NCBI RefSeq assembly: GCF_013522825.1
Contig: NZ_JAAMQZ010000014.1
Coordinates: 57,853-121,852, forward strand
Source of the DNA: Stutzerimonas stutzeri
Lineage (GTDB): Bacteria; Pseudomonadota; Gammaproteobacteria; Pseudomonadales; Pseudomonadaceae
Reading direction: 5' to 3'
DNA length: 64,000 bases
Positions 27,730 to 38,719 of the stretch are shown here, one piece after another. Made by a program: the position numbers and the translations under genes. Position 1 is the stretch's first letter. Each line of letters begins with the position of its first letter. The notes under the pieces were generated by a model that was not told the origin of the DNA, ran no database searches, and was given only the letters and a program-made list of their open reading frames with translations.

Positions 27730-28593
27730 TTGACAGCCAGCATCGAAGCCTTTTTCGACTCCGATACCTCGACCTACAGCTATGTGGTGAGCGATCCGGC
27801 AACCCGTCAGTGTGCCCTGATCGACCCGGTGCTGGACTATGATCCGGCATCCGGTCGGACTTCACTGCAAAGCGCCGAGCGTCTGCTGGCTCATGTCCAC
27901 CGGCACGACCTCAAGGTGCAGTGGATTCTCGAAACCCACGTACATGCCGATCACCTCAGCGCTGCGCCCTGGCTCAAGGCACGGCTCGGCGGCACGCTGG
28001 CCATCGGCGACCACATCACCCAGGTGCAGAAGGTCTTCGGTCCACTGTTCAATGCAGGGGACGGCTTCGTCACCGACGGCAGCCAGTTCGATCAACTGTT
28101 CAGCGATGGCGAAGGCTTCCAGGTCGGCACGCTCCCGGCGCAGGCCATCCATACGCCCGGCCATACCCCGGCCTGCATGAGCTATCTGATCGGCGACGCA
28201 CTATTCGTCGGCGATACCCTGTTCATGCCCGACTACGGCACTGCCCGCTGCGACTTTCCCGGCGGCGATGCGCGCACGCTCTATCGGTCGATCCACAAGC
28301 TCTTCCAGTTGCCCAGCGCAACACGCCTGTTCGTGTGCCACGATTACCTGCCACCCGGACGCGAGCAGCATCTGTACGAAACCACCGTGGGCGCCTCGCG
28401 CCGGGATAACATTCATGTCCATGACGGCATCGGTGAAGAGGCATTCGTCGCCATGCGTACCGCGCGCGATGCCACCCTGGACATGCCGACGCTGATTCTG
28501 CCCGCCGTGCAGGTCAATATGCGCGCCGGTGAACTGCCGCCAGCCGAAGCCAACGGCGTCCAATACCTGAAGATTCCACTGAACCAGCTGTAA
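27730..28593 (+). CDS. blh: MBL-fold persulfide dioxygenase / beta-lactamase-like hydrolase (Blh type)
   Basis: A 287-residue metallo-beta-lactamase-fold enzyme. The metal motif THVHADH has His70, His72, Asp74 and His75; further ligands are in HTPGHTPACMSYL and VGDTLF. This glyoxalase-II-like layout with HTPGHTPAC and the final DYLPPGR block is that of the persulfide dioxygenase (ETHE1/Blh) group, which oxidises glutathione persulfide to sulfite. The start is TTG 27730, with the ribosome binding site CAGGAG ten bases upstream. It is the first gene of blh-sulP-rhodanese, adjacent to a bigR operon, the classic partner set for sulfide detoxification. Confidence 0.85.
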   Translation: MTASIEAFFDSDTSTYSYVVSDPATRQCALIDPVLDYDPASGRTSLQSAERLLAHVHRHDLKVQWILETHVHADHLSAAPWLKARLGGTLAIGDHITQVQKVFGPLFNAGDGFVTDGSQFDQLFSDGEGFQVGTLPAQAIHTPGHTPACMSYLIGDALFVGDTLFMPDYGTARCDFPGGDARTLYRSIHKLFQLPSATRLFVCHDYLPPGREQHLYETTVGASRRDNIHVHDGIGEEAFVAMRTARDATLDMPTLILPAVQVNMRAGELPPAEANGVQYLKIPLNQL

Positions 28594-28618
28594 ACATGAC
28601 AGCAAACGAAATCCTTCG

Positions 28619-30397
28619 ATGAAATCCCGACTGGCACGCTACCTGCCCTGCCTGCAATGGGCCGCGACCTATGACCGCAACGCGGCGGGCCGCGACAGCC
28701 TGGCGGCGGTGATCGTCACCCTGATGCTGATTCCGCAGAGCCTCGCCTACGCCATGCTGGCCGGGCTGCCGGCGATCAGCGGGCTGTATGCCAGCATCCT
28801 GCCGCTGATCGCCTACACCCTGTTCGGCACCAGCCGCACGCTGTCGGTTGGCCCGGTGGCGGTGATCTCGCTGATGACCGCGGCAGCGCTGGGGCCGCTG
28901 TTCATTGCCGGCAGCGCCGAATATGCCGGTGCCGCGCTGGTGCTGGCCTTGCTCTCCGGGGTCCTGCTGCTGGGCATGGCGCTGCTGCGCCTGGGATTTC
29001 TGGCGAATTTTCTCAGCCATCCGGTGATTTCCGGCTTTATCAGCGCTTCGGCCATTCTCATCGCCCTGAGCCAGTTCAAGCATATCCTCGGCATCCATGT
29101 GGAAGGCGATAACGCGGTGATGCTGTTGATCAGGCTGCTGCAGGGGTTACCGCAGACACAGCTGCCCACCCTCGCCATCGGCGGCGCCAGCCTGCTGTTT
29201 CTCTATCTGTCGCGACGCCATCTGGGCAACTGGCTGGGCGCGCTGGGCCTGGCGCCACGGCTCGCCGACAGTCTTGGCAAGATCGGCCCGATCATGGCCC
29301 TGCTGGCCTCGATTCTGCTCGTCAGAGCACTGGACCTGACCACTGTCGGCGTGCAGGTCGTGGGCGTCGTTCCCCAGGGCCTGCCGACGATCAGCCTGCC
29401 AGAACTGGATCTCGCGCTACTGCGGCAACTGCTGCCCGCCGCCCTGCTGATCAGCTTGGTGGGCTTCGTCGAATCGGTATCGGTCGGCCAGACCCTGGCC
29501 GCCAGGCGCCGCGAACGCATCGAGCCCAACCAGGAGCTGGTCGCGCTGGGCAGCGCCAATATCGCCGCGGCGTTCAGCGGCGGCCTGCCGGTCAGCGGGG
29601 GCTTCTCCCGCTCCGTGGTGAACTTCGATGCCGGCGCCCGAACCCCCATGGCCGGCGTCCTGGCGGCGGTCGGCATCGCCATCACCGCGCTGTTCTTCAC
29701 GCCGTTGCTGCATGATCTGCCACATGCGGTGCTGGCCGCGACCATCATCGTCGCAGTGCTGAGCCTGGTGGATCTGGGCGCGCTCGGACGCATCTGGCGT
29801 TATTCCCGCCAGGACGGCGCGGCCATGGCGGCGAGCATGCTCGGCGTACTGCTGATCGGGGTCGAAGCGGGCATTCTGCTCGGTGCCGGGCTGTCGCTGT
29901 TGCTGTTTCTCTGGCGTACCAGCCAGCCCCATGTGGCAGTGGTCGGACAGGTGCCGGGCAGCGAGCATTTCCGCAACGTCGAGCGCTACGCCGTGATCGA
30001 GAGCAGCAAGGTACTGTCCGTGCGGGTGGATGAAAGCCTTTACTTCCCCAACGCACGTTTTCTCGAAGACCGAATCGCCAAACTCATCGGCCAGTATCCG
30101 GATGCCGAGCATCTGGTACTGATGTGTCCCGGCATCAACCTGATCGACGCCAGTGCTCTGGAAAGCCTGGAAACCATCAGTGAGCGGCTACGGGCCGCCG
30201 GTGTCCAGCTGCATTTATCGGAGGTCAAGAGTCCGGTGATGGACAGGCTGCGCAAGTCGGATTTTCTCCAGCATTTCGGCGGCCAGGTGTTTCTCAGCCA
30301 GTTCGAAGCTCTGAAAACCCTCGCCCCCGACACCACGCGCCAGGCGCTCGATGGCGCACATTCACCCTCACTTTCAGAGAGGCAAGCGGAACCATGA
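28619..30397 (+). CDS. SulP-family anion transporter with C-terminal STAS domain
   Basis: A 592-residue SLC26/SulP protein. The membrane part (residues 25-430) has the family signature around PQSLAYAMLAGLPAISGLYAS and the TM7-8 motif ANIAAAFSGGLPVSGGFSRS. The STAS domain (about 450-560) contains VLMCPGINLIDASALESLE, the position of the anti-sigma-antagonist serine loop. In this operon the likely cargo is sulfite or sulfate made by the dioxygenase and rhodanese. The start ATG 28619 comes 25 bp after blh. The stop overlaps the start of the rhodanese (ATGA). Confidence 0.85.
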   Translation: MKSRLARYLPCLQWAATYDRNAAGRDSLAAVIVTLMLIPQSLAYAMLAGLPAISGLYASILPLIAYTLFGTSRTLSVGPVAVISLMTAAALGPLFIAGSAEYAGAALVLALLSGVLLLGMALLRLGFLANFLSHPVISGFISASAILIALSQFKHILGIHVEGDNAVMLLIRLLQGLPQTQLPTLAIGGASLLFLYLSRRHLGNWLGALGLAPRLADSLGKIGPIMALLASILLVRALDLTTVGVQVVGVVPQGLPTISLPELDLALLRQLLPAALLISLVGFVESVSVGQTLAARRRERIEPNQELVALGSANIAAAFSGGLPVSGGFSRSVVNFDAGARTPMAGVLAAVGIAITALFFTPLLHDLPHAVLAATIIVAVLSLVDLGALGRIWRYSRQDGAAMAASMLGVLLIGVEAGILLGAGLSLLLFLWRTSQPHVAVVGQVPGSEHFRNVERYAVIESSKVLSVRVDESLYFPNARFLEDRIAKLIGQYPDAEHLVLMCPGINLIDASALESLETISERLRAAGVQLHLSEVKSPVMDRLRKSDFLQHFGGQVFLSQFEALKTLAPDTTRQALDGAHSPSLSERQAEP

Positions 30398-30774
30398 AAA
30401 GCGCACACGACCTTGTCGAGCAGGCACGCTCGAAGATCACTGAAGTCCCTTCGACAAACGCATCAGCAGCCATCAGCGAGGCCGATGTAGTGATCGATGT
30501 ACGTGAAGCCGACGAATATCACGCCGGCCATATCAATGGCGCCCTGAACATTCCACGCGGCCTGCTGGAATTCAAGCTCGCCGCCATGCCGGAACTCAGC
30601 CCTCGCGATACGCGCATCGTCCTTTACTGCAAGACCAGTGGCCGCGCCGCGCTGGCCGCCGTTTCACTGCAGGAAATGGGCTACTTCGCGGTCCGTTCCA
30701 TTGCCGGGGGCTTCGATGCCTGGACCGAAGCCGGTCTGCCGGTCATTCACCCGGAGATGCCCAGCTTCGACTGA
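30394..30774 (+). CDS. Rhodanese-like sulfurtransferase
   Basis: A 126-residue single-domain rhodanese. Motifs: VVIDVREADEYHAGHINGALNIP (CH2A), then LYCKTSGRAA with active-site Cys79 in a six-residue loop (CKTSGR), and GGFDAWTEAGLPV (CH2B). Such enzymes move sulfane sulfur between glutathione persulfide, thiosulfate and sulfite. The gene starts inside the sulP stop (ATGA), so it is translationally coupled to the transporter. It converges with the DUF2892 end of the bigR operon. Confidence 0.9.
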   Translation: MKSAHDLVEQARSKITEVPSTNASAAISEADVVIDVREADEYHAGHINGALNIPRGLLEFKLAAMPELSPRDTRIVLYCKTSGRAALAAVSLQEMGYFAVRSIAGGFDAWTEAGLPVIHPEMPSFD

Positions 30775-30819
30775 GCCCGCCGGCAGCCGAGTCCGAGCCC
30801 GGCTGCCGAAGCGCCCTTG

Positions 30820-31011
30820 CTAGCCGCGCAGCTTGCACGTATTGATGCCCAACAGGCGATAGGCCGGACAGAAACGGAAAATGCCGGTGGCGACGGGCAG
30901 CAGGCCGATCCAGCCCCAGAGGCCGATGACACCCGCCAGCGTCAGCCCGATCAGGACCAGGCCAACGATTATCCGAAGGGCGCGATCAAGGGTTCCGATA
31001 TTGCTTTTCAT
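30820..31011 (-). CDS. DUF2892 (YgaP-type) small inner-membrane protein
   Basis: A 63-residue protein. MKSNIGTLDRALRIIVG is the signature start of DUF2892. It is followed by two hydrophobic segments and a C-terminal tail FCPAYRLLGINTC with two conserved cysteines, as in the membrane part of the rhodanese YgaP. It is probably a sulfur-handling membrane partner: in other genomes the domain is fused to rhodaneses, while here rhodanese and DUF2892 are separate, facing genes. It is the last gene of bigR-yedE-yedE-DUF2892. The start is 31011; an upstream extension to 31194 is a shadow of the yedE gene. Confidence 0.8.
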   Translation of the reverse strand: MKSNIGTLDRALRIIVGLVLIGLTLAGVIGLWGWIGLLPVATGIFRFCPAYRLLGINTCKLRG

Positions 31012-31027
31012 CTGACTGACCTCCAGG

Positions 31028-31447
31028 TCATGGTGTGCGCCGGGATTCCAGCGCAGAGAACAGAAACATGCCGGCGAGCATGGCGAGCACGAACAGCGGA
31101 ACCTGCCAATACCCACTGAGCAGCATCGCCACGGCAGGACCGGGGCAGATGCCGGCGATACCCCAGCCGATGCCGAACAGCAATCCGCCGCCAATCAGCC
31201 GTCGATCGATATCGCGCTTTTGTGGAAGCCGCATGGGCACATCCAGCAGCGAGCGTGACTGACGCTTCGCCCAGTTCAACGGCAGGATGGCCGCTCCTAT
31301 GGCGCCGACCATCACCAGCGCCAGCGAGGGGTCCCAGGCACCGGCCAGATCGAGAAAACCCAGCACCTCGGCCGGGTTGGCCATGCCGGACAGCAGCAGG
31401 CCGATACCAAACACCAGGCCGGCCATCAACGCAGTCAGTTGACGCAT
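31028..31447 (-). CDS. YeeE/YedE-type sulfur transporter subunit (PmpB-like half)
   Basis: A 139-residue membrane protein with about four TM segments. It begins LTALMAGLVFGIGLLLSGMANP and contains GIAGICPGPAVAMLLSG, the conserved sulfur-relay cysteine motif (C-P-G-P-A) of the YeeE/YedE family. Together with the upstream half it makes the two-gene form of the transporter (PmpA/PmpB), which is fused in TsuA. TsuA imports thiosulfate; the exact cargo here is unproven. The start MRQLTAL is at 31447, four bases after the preceding gene's stop. Confidence 0.85.
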   Translation of the reverse strand: MRQLTALMAGLVFGIGLLLSGMANPAEVLGFLDLAGAWDPSLALVMVGAIGAAILPLNWAKRQSRSLLDVPMRLPQKRDIDRRLIGGGLLFGIGWGIAGICPGPAVAMLLSGYWQVPLFVLAMLAGMFLFSALESRRTP

Positions 31448-31451
31448 CCGT

Positions 31452-31886
31452 TCAACCTCCCATGACGTGACGCAGGACGAACACCGTGGCAAACCCCGCC
31501 GCCATGAACGTCAAGGTGGCCACCAGCGAACGCGGCGACAGCCGCGAAAGGCCGCAAACCCCATGCCCACTGGTACAACCCGCGCCATAGCGCGTGCCGA
31601 CACCGACCAGCAAGCCGGCCAGCAGCAGCGCCGGCCAGCCGCTTTCGAAAGTGACCGAAGGCAGCTCGGTAAAAACCGACCAGAGCAGCGGCGTCAGCAA
31701 TATGCCCAGGATGAACAGCCCTTTTTCCAGTCGCCCTTCGGCGCCCTCTTCCACCAGACTGGCCAGCAGACCACTGATGCCGGCGATGCGGCCATTGCAC
31801 GCGGCAAAGAAGCCGGCGGACAGGCCGATCAGGGCACCACCAGCCAACGCACTCCAGGGGCTGACATTCAGCCAGTCAATCGTCAT
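31452..31886 (-). CDS. YeeE/YedE-type sulfur transporter subunit (PmpA-like half)
   Basis: A 144-residue membrane protein with about four TM segments and two signature cysteine blocks: [13 protein letters not shown] near residue 27 and [20 protein letters not shown] around residue 105. The second block is the hallmark of TsuA-like thiosulfate transporters. The start MTIDWLN (31886) shares one base with the bigR stop (TGATG), so it is translated directly behind the repressor. It pairs with the next gene to form a complete pseudo-symmetric transporter. Confidence 0.88.
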   Translation of the reverse strand: MTIDWLNVSPWSALAGGALIGLSAGFFAACNGRIAGISGLLASLVEEGAEGRLEKGLFILGILLTPLLWSVFTELPSVTFESGWPALLLAGLLVGVGTRYGAGCTSGHGVCGLSRLSPRSLVATLTFMAAGFATVFVLRHVMGG

Positions 31887-32212
31887 CAGCGCGCTTCCCT
31901 CTCGCAAAACAGTCTGTACAGAGTGGAAATGACTGCCAAAGCCTCCGGACTGCTGATCCGGTAATGAATCTGCTTGCCGTCACGGCGGGTCGCCACCAAG
32001 CCTTCACGGCGCAGCACGGCCAGCTGCTGCGACAGGGTCGGCTGCTGAATCCCAAGCAGGGTTTCCAGCTCGCTGACATTGCGCTCGCCCTGGGACAGCT
32101 GGCAGAGCAACAACAGGCGATCGGCATTGCCCAGCGCCTTGAGCAACTGGCTCGCCTCGGCAGCATTGACCTTGAGCTGCTGAATATTCAGCGTGTGAGA
32201 TTCGCTATTCAT
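31886..32212 (-). CDS. bigR: ArsR-family persulfide-responsive repressor, BigR/SqrR type
   Basis: A 108-residue ArsR-type winged helix. The recognition helix region is GIQQPTLSQQLAVLRREGLV, followed by the wing TRRDGKQIHYRI. Two cysteines, C37 (LLLLCQLSQGE) and C103 (YRLFCERE), sit where BigR and SqrR carry the pair that forms a polysulfide bridge on exposure to persulfides. The metal-site motifs of ArsR/SmtB are absent. I chose ATG 32212; a GTG at 32224 is possible and would shift numbering by four (C41/C107). It is the first gene of its operon, so probably autoregulated, and may also control the facing blh operon. Confidence 0.88.
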   Translation of the reverse strand: MNSESHTLNIQQLKVNAAEASQLLKALGNADRLLLLCQLSQGERNVSELETLLGIQQPTLSQQLAVLRREGLVATRRDGKQIHYRISSPEALAVISTLYRLFCEREAR

Positions 32213-32255
32213 ACGGCCATTCACTTAATTAAAAAACAATATATTTATTTATAGA

Positions 32256-32266
32256 TTGTAATACAA
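32256..32266. promoter_or_regulatory. Possible bigR operator: TTGTA-A-TACAA in an AT-rich upstream region
   Basis: An 11-bp palindrome lies 44 bp upstream of the bigR ATG inside an unusually AT-rich stretch (32225-32270). Position and composition suit an autoregulatory ArsR-family site, but the palindrome is short and a hup promoter could also lie here. Confidence 0.35.
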
Positions 32267-32513
32267 GTATACCCCAGCCTGTATTTGATACCGCCGAAAA
32301 TGGCAGGGGCAGGCTTGCCGGGATAGCTGAACCCTTGCCTACGGTGAAGGTCCAGAGCTCAAGCGCATCCGCTCTACCACGCTTCCAGCACCGTATGCGC
32401 CACCGGTATCAGGCGCCGGAGTCGTTATTTTTTGAAAAAGAGGGAATTTGCCGCAGGCGACGAAGCACGACGCTGCCTATACTGACCACCCCATCCAATC
32501 TGGAGCCATACCT

Positions 32514-32786
32514 GTGAACAAAGCCGAGTTGATTGAAGCGATCGCCGCCTCTGCGGACATTCCAAAATCCACCGCAACCCGCGTACTCGATGCCTTTACC
32601 GAAAGCGTCACCAACACCCTGCAGAACGGTGACAGCGTTACCCTGGTCGGCTTCGGCACCTTTGCCGTCAAGGAGCGCGCCGCCCGCGACGGTCGTAACC
32701 CGCAGACTGGCGCCACCATCAAGATTTCTGCCGCAAAGCTGCCAGGCTTCAAGCCAGGCAAGACACTCAAGGATGCAGTGAACTGA
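32514..32786 (+). CDS. hup: HU-family nucleoid DNA-binding protein
   Basis: A 90-residue HU subunit, exactly the family length. It begins [17 protein letters not shown], with the dimer core [20 protein letters not shown] and the DNA-binding arm [12 protein letters not shown], closing [16 protein letters not shown]. The start is GTG 32514, preceded by GGAGCC at some distance; no ATG is near. It is monocistronic. It resembles Pseudomonas HupB but is not next to lon, so it may be one of the two or three HU paralogues of the genus. Confidence 0.92.
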   Translation: MNKAELIEAIAASADIPKSTATRVLDAFTESVTNTLQNGDSVTLVGFGTFAVKERAARDGRNPQTGATIKISAAKLPGFKPGKTLKDAVN

Positions 32787-32854
32787 TTCCGCTGGTCAGG
32801 CGCTGGCGCTCAGCTGAACACAGCGCCTGACACACCCCTCCTTTCGCAGCCGCG

Positions 32855-34709
<1,855 letters not shown>

Positions 34710-34711
34710 GC

Positions 34712-35767
34712 ATGTCCCCAACCGAAGCACCCGTACTGGTCGAAGTTCGCAACCGCATCGGCTACCTCACCCTCAATCGTCCGACCGGCCTGAACGCCGT
34801 GACCCTGCCGATGGTGCGTATCCTGCACCGCCAGTTGCAGCAATGGGCAGATGATCAGGAGATCCTGGCCGTGGTCCTGCGCGCCGCCGGGGAAAAGGCC
34901 TTCTGCGCCGGCGGCGATATCCGCATGCTCTACGACAGCCACAAGAATGGCGACAACCTGCGCTGGGACTTCTTCGAAGAAGAGTACGCGCTGGACCAGT
35001 ACATTCACGCCTATAGCAAGCCGCTGTTGGCGCTGATGAATGGCTACGTGCTCGGCGGCGGCATGGGCCTGGTTCAGGGCGCCTCGCTGCGGGTAATTTC
35101 CGAACGCACGCGCATGGGCATGCCGGAAGTCGGCATCGGCTATTTCCCGGATGTCGGCGGCAGCTACTTTCTGCCGCGCGTGCCTGGCAACCTCGGTATC
35201 TACATGGGCGTGACCGGCAACCATGTGGACGCCGCCGATGCCCTGTACACCGGGCTCGCCGACCATTGTGTGCCCCACGAACGCTTCGCCGAGCTCCAGC
35301 AGCGCCTCGACCAGCAGGACTGGAGTGCTCCGGCCAGCGAAATCCTCGATAACCTGCTCGCCTCGATGGCCGCCAGCGAACTGCCAGAGGCGTCGTTCAA
35401 GTCCCTGGCGCCGGCCATCGAACAGCACTTCGGCCACGACAGCATCCCGGCGATCCTCGACTCCCTGGCAGCCGAACAACGCCCCGAGTACCGCGACTGG
35501 GCTGTCGAAACCCTGAAGACCCTCGACAGCCGTTCGCCACTGGCGGTCAGCGCTACCCTGGAAATGCTCCGGCGCGGACGCACATTATCCCTTGCCGAAT
35601 GCTTTGCCATGGAACTGCATCTGGATCGCCAGTGGTTCGACCGTGGCGACCTCATCGAAGGCGTGCGCGCGCTGATCGTGGACAAGGACAGGAATCCGCG
35701 CTGGAACCCACCTACGCTGGCTGAAGTCACCCCACAGCGTATCGCCGATTTTTTTAAACGTTCGTAG
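34712..35767 (+). CDS. 3-hydroxyisobutyryl-CoA hydrolase (enoyl-CoA hydratase/isomerase family)
   Basis: A 351-residue crotonase-fold protein. The long C-terminal part beyond the usual 260 residues is the mark of HIBCH enzymes. Key blocks are KAFCAGGDIRMLYD (oxyanion hole), NGYVLGGGMGLVQGAS and MPEVGIGYFPDVGGSYFLPR, the last with the catalytic glutamate and aspartate of the hydrolase group. It releases CoA from 3-hydroxyisobutyryl-CoA in valine catabolism, just before the MmsB step encoded upstream. A short gap of 57 bp with part of a REP-like GTAGGAGCGGGCC follows before the next gene. Confidence 0.88.
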   Translation: MSPTEAPVLVEVRNRIGYLTLNRPTGLNAVTLPMVRILHRQLQQWADDQEILAVVLRAAGEKAFCAGGDIRMLYDSHKNGDNLRWDFFEEEYALDQYIHAYSKPLLALMNGYVLGGGMGLVQGASLRVISERTRMGMPEVGIGYFPDVGGSYFLPRVPGNLGIYMGVTGNHVDAADALYTGLADHCVPHERFAELQQRLDQQDWSAPASEILDNLLASMAASELPEASFKSLAPAIEQHFGHDSIPAILDSLAAEQRPEYRDWAVETLKTLDSRSPLAVSATLEMLRRGRTLSLAECFAMELHLDRQWFDRGDLIEGVRALIVDKDRNPRWNPPTLAEVTPQRIADFFKRS

Positions 35768-35824
35768 GAGCGGGCCATCCTCAACAGCCAGCTCAAACAC
35801 CCTCTGAACGGAAGGATCGCCGCC

Positions 35825-36976
35825 ATGCACGACATCGAACTCACCGAAGAGCAGCGCATGATCCGCGACATGGCACGCGATTTCGTCCGCGCCGAGGTCG
35901 CACCCAAGGCCCTGGCCTGGGCCAAAGCCGGCTGGATCGACGATCAGGTCGTGACGCACATGGGCGAACTCGGCCTGCTCGGCATGATCGTGCCCGAGCC
36001 CTGGGGCGGCAGTTATGTCGATTACGTCGCCTATGCGCTGGCCGTCGAGGAAATCTCCGCCGGCGATGGTGCCCTCGGCGCATTGATGAGCGTGCACAGT
36101 TCGGTCGGCTGCGGGCCGATCCTCAAGTACGGCACCGCCGAGCAGCAGAACCTGTGGCTGCCCGATCTTGCCGCTGGCCGCGCCATCGGCTGCTTCGCCC
36201 TGACCGAACCGCAGGCCGGCTCCGAGGCACACAACCTGCGTACCCGCGCTGTACTGGAAAATGGCGAATGGGTCATCAACGGCGCCAAGCAGTTCGTCAG
36301 CAACGGCAGGCGCGCGAAGATCGCCATCGTTTTCGCCGTCACCGACCCCGAACTGGGCAAGAAGGGACTGTCGGCATTTCTGGTACCTACCGACAATCCC
36401 GGTTTCGTCGTCGACCGCCTGGAAAAAAAGATGGGGCTGCGCGCCTCGGACACCTGCGGCGTGAGCCTGCGCGACTGCCGTATCCCCGAGGCCAACCTGC
36501 TCGGCCCGCGCGGCAAGGGCCTGGCCATCGCCCTGTCGAATCTGGAAGGCGGTCGCATCGGCATCGCCGCCCAGGCGCTGGGCATCGCCCGTGCGGCATT
36601 CGAGGCGGCGCTGGCCTATGCGCGTGAGCGCGTGCAGTTCGACAAGCCCATCATCGAGCACCAGAGCGTGTCCAACATGCTCGCCGACATGCACACCCGG
36701 CTCAATGCGGCGCGCCTGCTGATCCTGCATGCCGCACGCCTGCGCAGCGCCGAGCTGCCGTGCCTGTCGGAGGCTTCCCAGGCCAAGCTGTTCGCCTCCG
36801 AGGCCGCCGAGTACGTCTGCTCCAAGGCCATGCAGATCCACGGCGGCTATGGCTATCTGGAGGACTATCCGGTGGAGCGCTACTACCGCGACGCACGCAT
36901 CACCCAGATCTACGAAGGCACCAGCGAGATCCAGCGCCTGCTGATCGCCCGGGAGCTGAGCAATTACGATCTTTGA
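35825..36976 (+). CDS. Acyl-CoA dehydrogenase (probable isobutyryl-CoA dehydrogenase)
   Basis: A 383-residue flavoprotein of the acyl-CoA dehydrogenase family, normal length. Domain order is N-terminal helical (1-115), beta middle ([16 protein letters not shown]) and C-terminal helical ([20 protein letters not shown]). The signature [20 protein letters not shown] and the catalytic-glutamate block [10 protein letters not shown] are present. Its place next to the HIBYL-CoA hydrolase and mmsB points to isobutyryl-CoA as substrate; other short branched acyl-CoAs cannot be excluded. A strong terminator hairpin follows at 36995-37016. Confidence 0.88.
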   Translation: MHDIELTEEQRMIRDMARDFVRAEVAPKALAWAKAGWIDDQVVTHMGELGLLGMIVPEPWGGSYVDYVAYALAVEEISAGDGALGALMSVHSSVGCGPILKYGTAEQQNLWLPDLAAGRAIGCFALTEPQAGSEAHNLRTRAVLENGEWVINGAKQFVSNGRRAKIAIVFAVTDPELGKKGLSAFLVPTDNPGFVVDRLEKKMGLRASDTCGVSLRDCRIPEANLLGPRGKGLAIALSNLEGGRIGIAAQALGIARAAFEAALAYARERVQFDKPIIEHQSVSNMLADMHTRLNAARLLILHAARLRSAELPCLSEASQAKLFASEAAEYVCSKAMQIHGGYGYLEDYPVERYYRDARITQIYEGTSEIQRLLIARELSNYDL

Positions 36977-36994
36977 TCCTGCAGACGCAAAAAA

Positions 36995-37016
36995 GGGCGG
37001 ACTTTTCAGTCCACCC
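36995..37016 (+). terminator. Hairpin terminator after the valine operon
   Basis: GGGCGGACT (36995-37003) pairs with AGTCCACCC (37008-37016) with one mismatch around TTTC. A run of A precedes it and a T-containing stretch follows. It lies between the convergent ends of the acyl-CoA dehydrogenase and the DEAD-box helicase and may act on both strands. Confidence 0.65.
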
Positions 37017-37057
37017 TTCGCTTTGACACCCTTAAAGCCTAGCCGAAACGGCTGGTT

Positions 37058-38719
37058 TTAATCTTCGCGATAACGACGCAGCTTGAGCTGCTTGCCACCT
37101 ACGCGCGTATCCTTGAGCTTGCCGAGCAGGCCCTCAAGGCCCTCTTCCGGCAGCTCGACCAGGCTGAAGCTGTCACGCACCTGAATGCGACCGATGGCTT
37201 CGCGGGCCAGCCCACCCTCGTTGAGGATGGCGCCCAGCAGGTTACGCGCGGCGATGCCGTCACGGGCACCCAGCGGCGTGCGGCAACGAGCGCGGCCTTC
37301 ACCCAGCGGGATCGGCGCACGACGCTCGCGGTCACCGCTGCGTTCCGGGCGCTCGGAACGCTCGCGCGGGCCGCTGTTCGGCACCAGCGGTTGCTCTTTC
37401 TCGACTTCAGCCAGGGTCAGCGCCTGACCATTGGTCGCCTTGCGCAGCAGTGCGGCAGCCAGTGCACGCGGGCTGCAACCGATATCGGCAACCAGCTTGT
37501 CGAGCAGCTCGCCATGACTGGCTTCGGCGTCCGCGACCAGCGGCGCGAGGCCGTTGGTGAGCTTCTTGATGCGGGCATCGAGCACCTGCTGCGCATTGGG
37601 CAGGCGAACTTCGGCCACCTTCTGATTGGTGACACGCTCGATGACCTGCAGCATGCGGCGCTCGCGCGGCGTCACCAGCAGCAGCGCACGGCCATCGCGA
37701 CCGGCGCGACCGGTACGACCGATACGATGCACGTAGGATTCGGGATCGTAGGGCATGTCCACGTTGAATACGTGGGTGATGCGCGCCACATCCAGACCGC
37801 GTGCGGCGACGTCAGTGGCGACCACGATGTCCAGGCGGCCATCCTTGAGCGATTCGATGACGCGCTCACGCTGGTTCTGGGCGATATCGCCGTTCAGCGC
37901 GGCGGCCTTGTAGCCCCTGGCTTCCAGCGCGGCGGCCAGATCCAGGGTGGCCTGCTTGGTCCGCACGAAGGCGATCAGGGCGTCGAAGTCCTCGACCTCC
38001 AGCAGACGCAGCACCGCTGAAATCTTCTGATCGGCATGGACCATCAGATGCGCCTGCTCGATACGGGCGACGGTCTGGGTCTTGGCGGCGATCTTGATGT
38101 GCTGCGGCTCGCGCAGGTGCTTCTCGGCGATGGCACGGATCGAATGCGGCAGCGTGGCGGAGAACAGCACGCTCTGGCGGCTTTCCGGCATGGCTTCGAA
38201 GATGACTTCCAGGTCATCCATGAAGCCCAGCTTGAGCATTTCGTCGGCTTCGTCGAGCACCAGGAACTGCACGGTCGACAGCAGCGCGCCGTTGCGGCTG
38301 AGGTGATCGACCAGACGGCCCGGCGTCGCCACGACGATCTGCGCGCCCTGGCGAATGGCCTTGAGCTGCGGCCCCATGGGCGCGCCACCGTAGATGGCGA
38401 CGACGCCAACGCCGGGCATCTGCTTGGAATAGGTTTCGAACGCGGTGGCAACCTGCAGCGCCAGCTCACGGGTCGGCGCGAGGATCAGCGCCTGCACTTC
38501 GCGACGCGCCGGGTCGATCTTCGACAGCAATGGCAGCGCGAAGGCTGCGGTCTTGCCGGTACCGGTCTGGGCCTGGCCGATCATGTCGTGGCCGCCGAGA
38601 ATGACCGGAATGGCCTGAGTCTGGATTGCCGAAGGCTCTTCGTAGCCCACTGCGGCAACGGCAGCGAGTACAGCGGGATGAATACCGAGTGCGGCAAAGC
38701 CGCCGATTTCCTGGGTCAT
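37058..38719 (-). CDS. deaD: DEAD-box ATP-dependent RNA helicase with DbpA-like RNA-binding tail
   Basis: A 553-residue helicase. Motifs in order: Q-motif region (EEPSAIQTQAIP), I AQTGTGKT, Ia PTRELA, II DEAD, III SAT, V VATDVAARGLDVARI and VI HRIGRTGRAGR. After the helicase core (about 375 residues) comes a helical stretch, an Arg/Glu-rich linker and a C-terminal DbpA-type RNA-recognition fold (ARNLLGAILNEGGLAREAIGRI to LKLRRYRED). This matches DeaD/CsdA, which helps ribosome assembly and mRNA decay at low temperature. The start is MTQEIGG (38719). The tail is shorter than in E. coli DeaD (629 residues). Confidence 0.85.
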   Translation of the reverse strand: MTQEIGGFAALGIHPAVLAAVAAVGYEEPSAIQTQAIPVILGGHDMIGQAQTGTGKTAAFALPLLSKIDPARREVQALILAPTRELALQVATAFETYSKQMPGVGVVAIYGGAPMGPQLKAIRQGAQIVVATPGRLVDHLSRNGALLSTVQFLVLDEADEMLKLGFMDDLEVIFEAMPESRQSVLFSATLPHSIRAIAEKHLREPQHIKIAAKTQTVARIEQAHLMVHADQKISAVLRLLEVEDFDALIAFVRTKQATLDLAAALEARGYKAAALNGDIAQNQRERVIESLKDGRLDIVVATDVAARGLDVARITHVFNVDMPYDPESYVHRIGRTGRAGRDGRALLLVTPRERRMLQVIERVTNQKVAEVRLPNAQQVLDARIKKLTNGLAPLVADAEASHGELLDKLVADIGCSPRALAAALLRKATNGQALTLAEVEKEQPLVPNSGPRERSERPERSGDRERRAPIPLGEGRARCRTPLGARDGIAARNLLGAILNEGGLAREAIGRIQVRDSFSLVELPEEGLEGLLGKLKDTRVGGKQLKLRRYRED

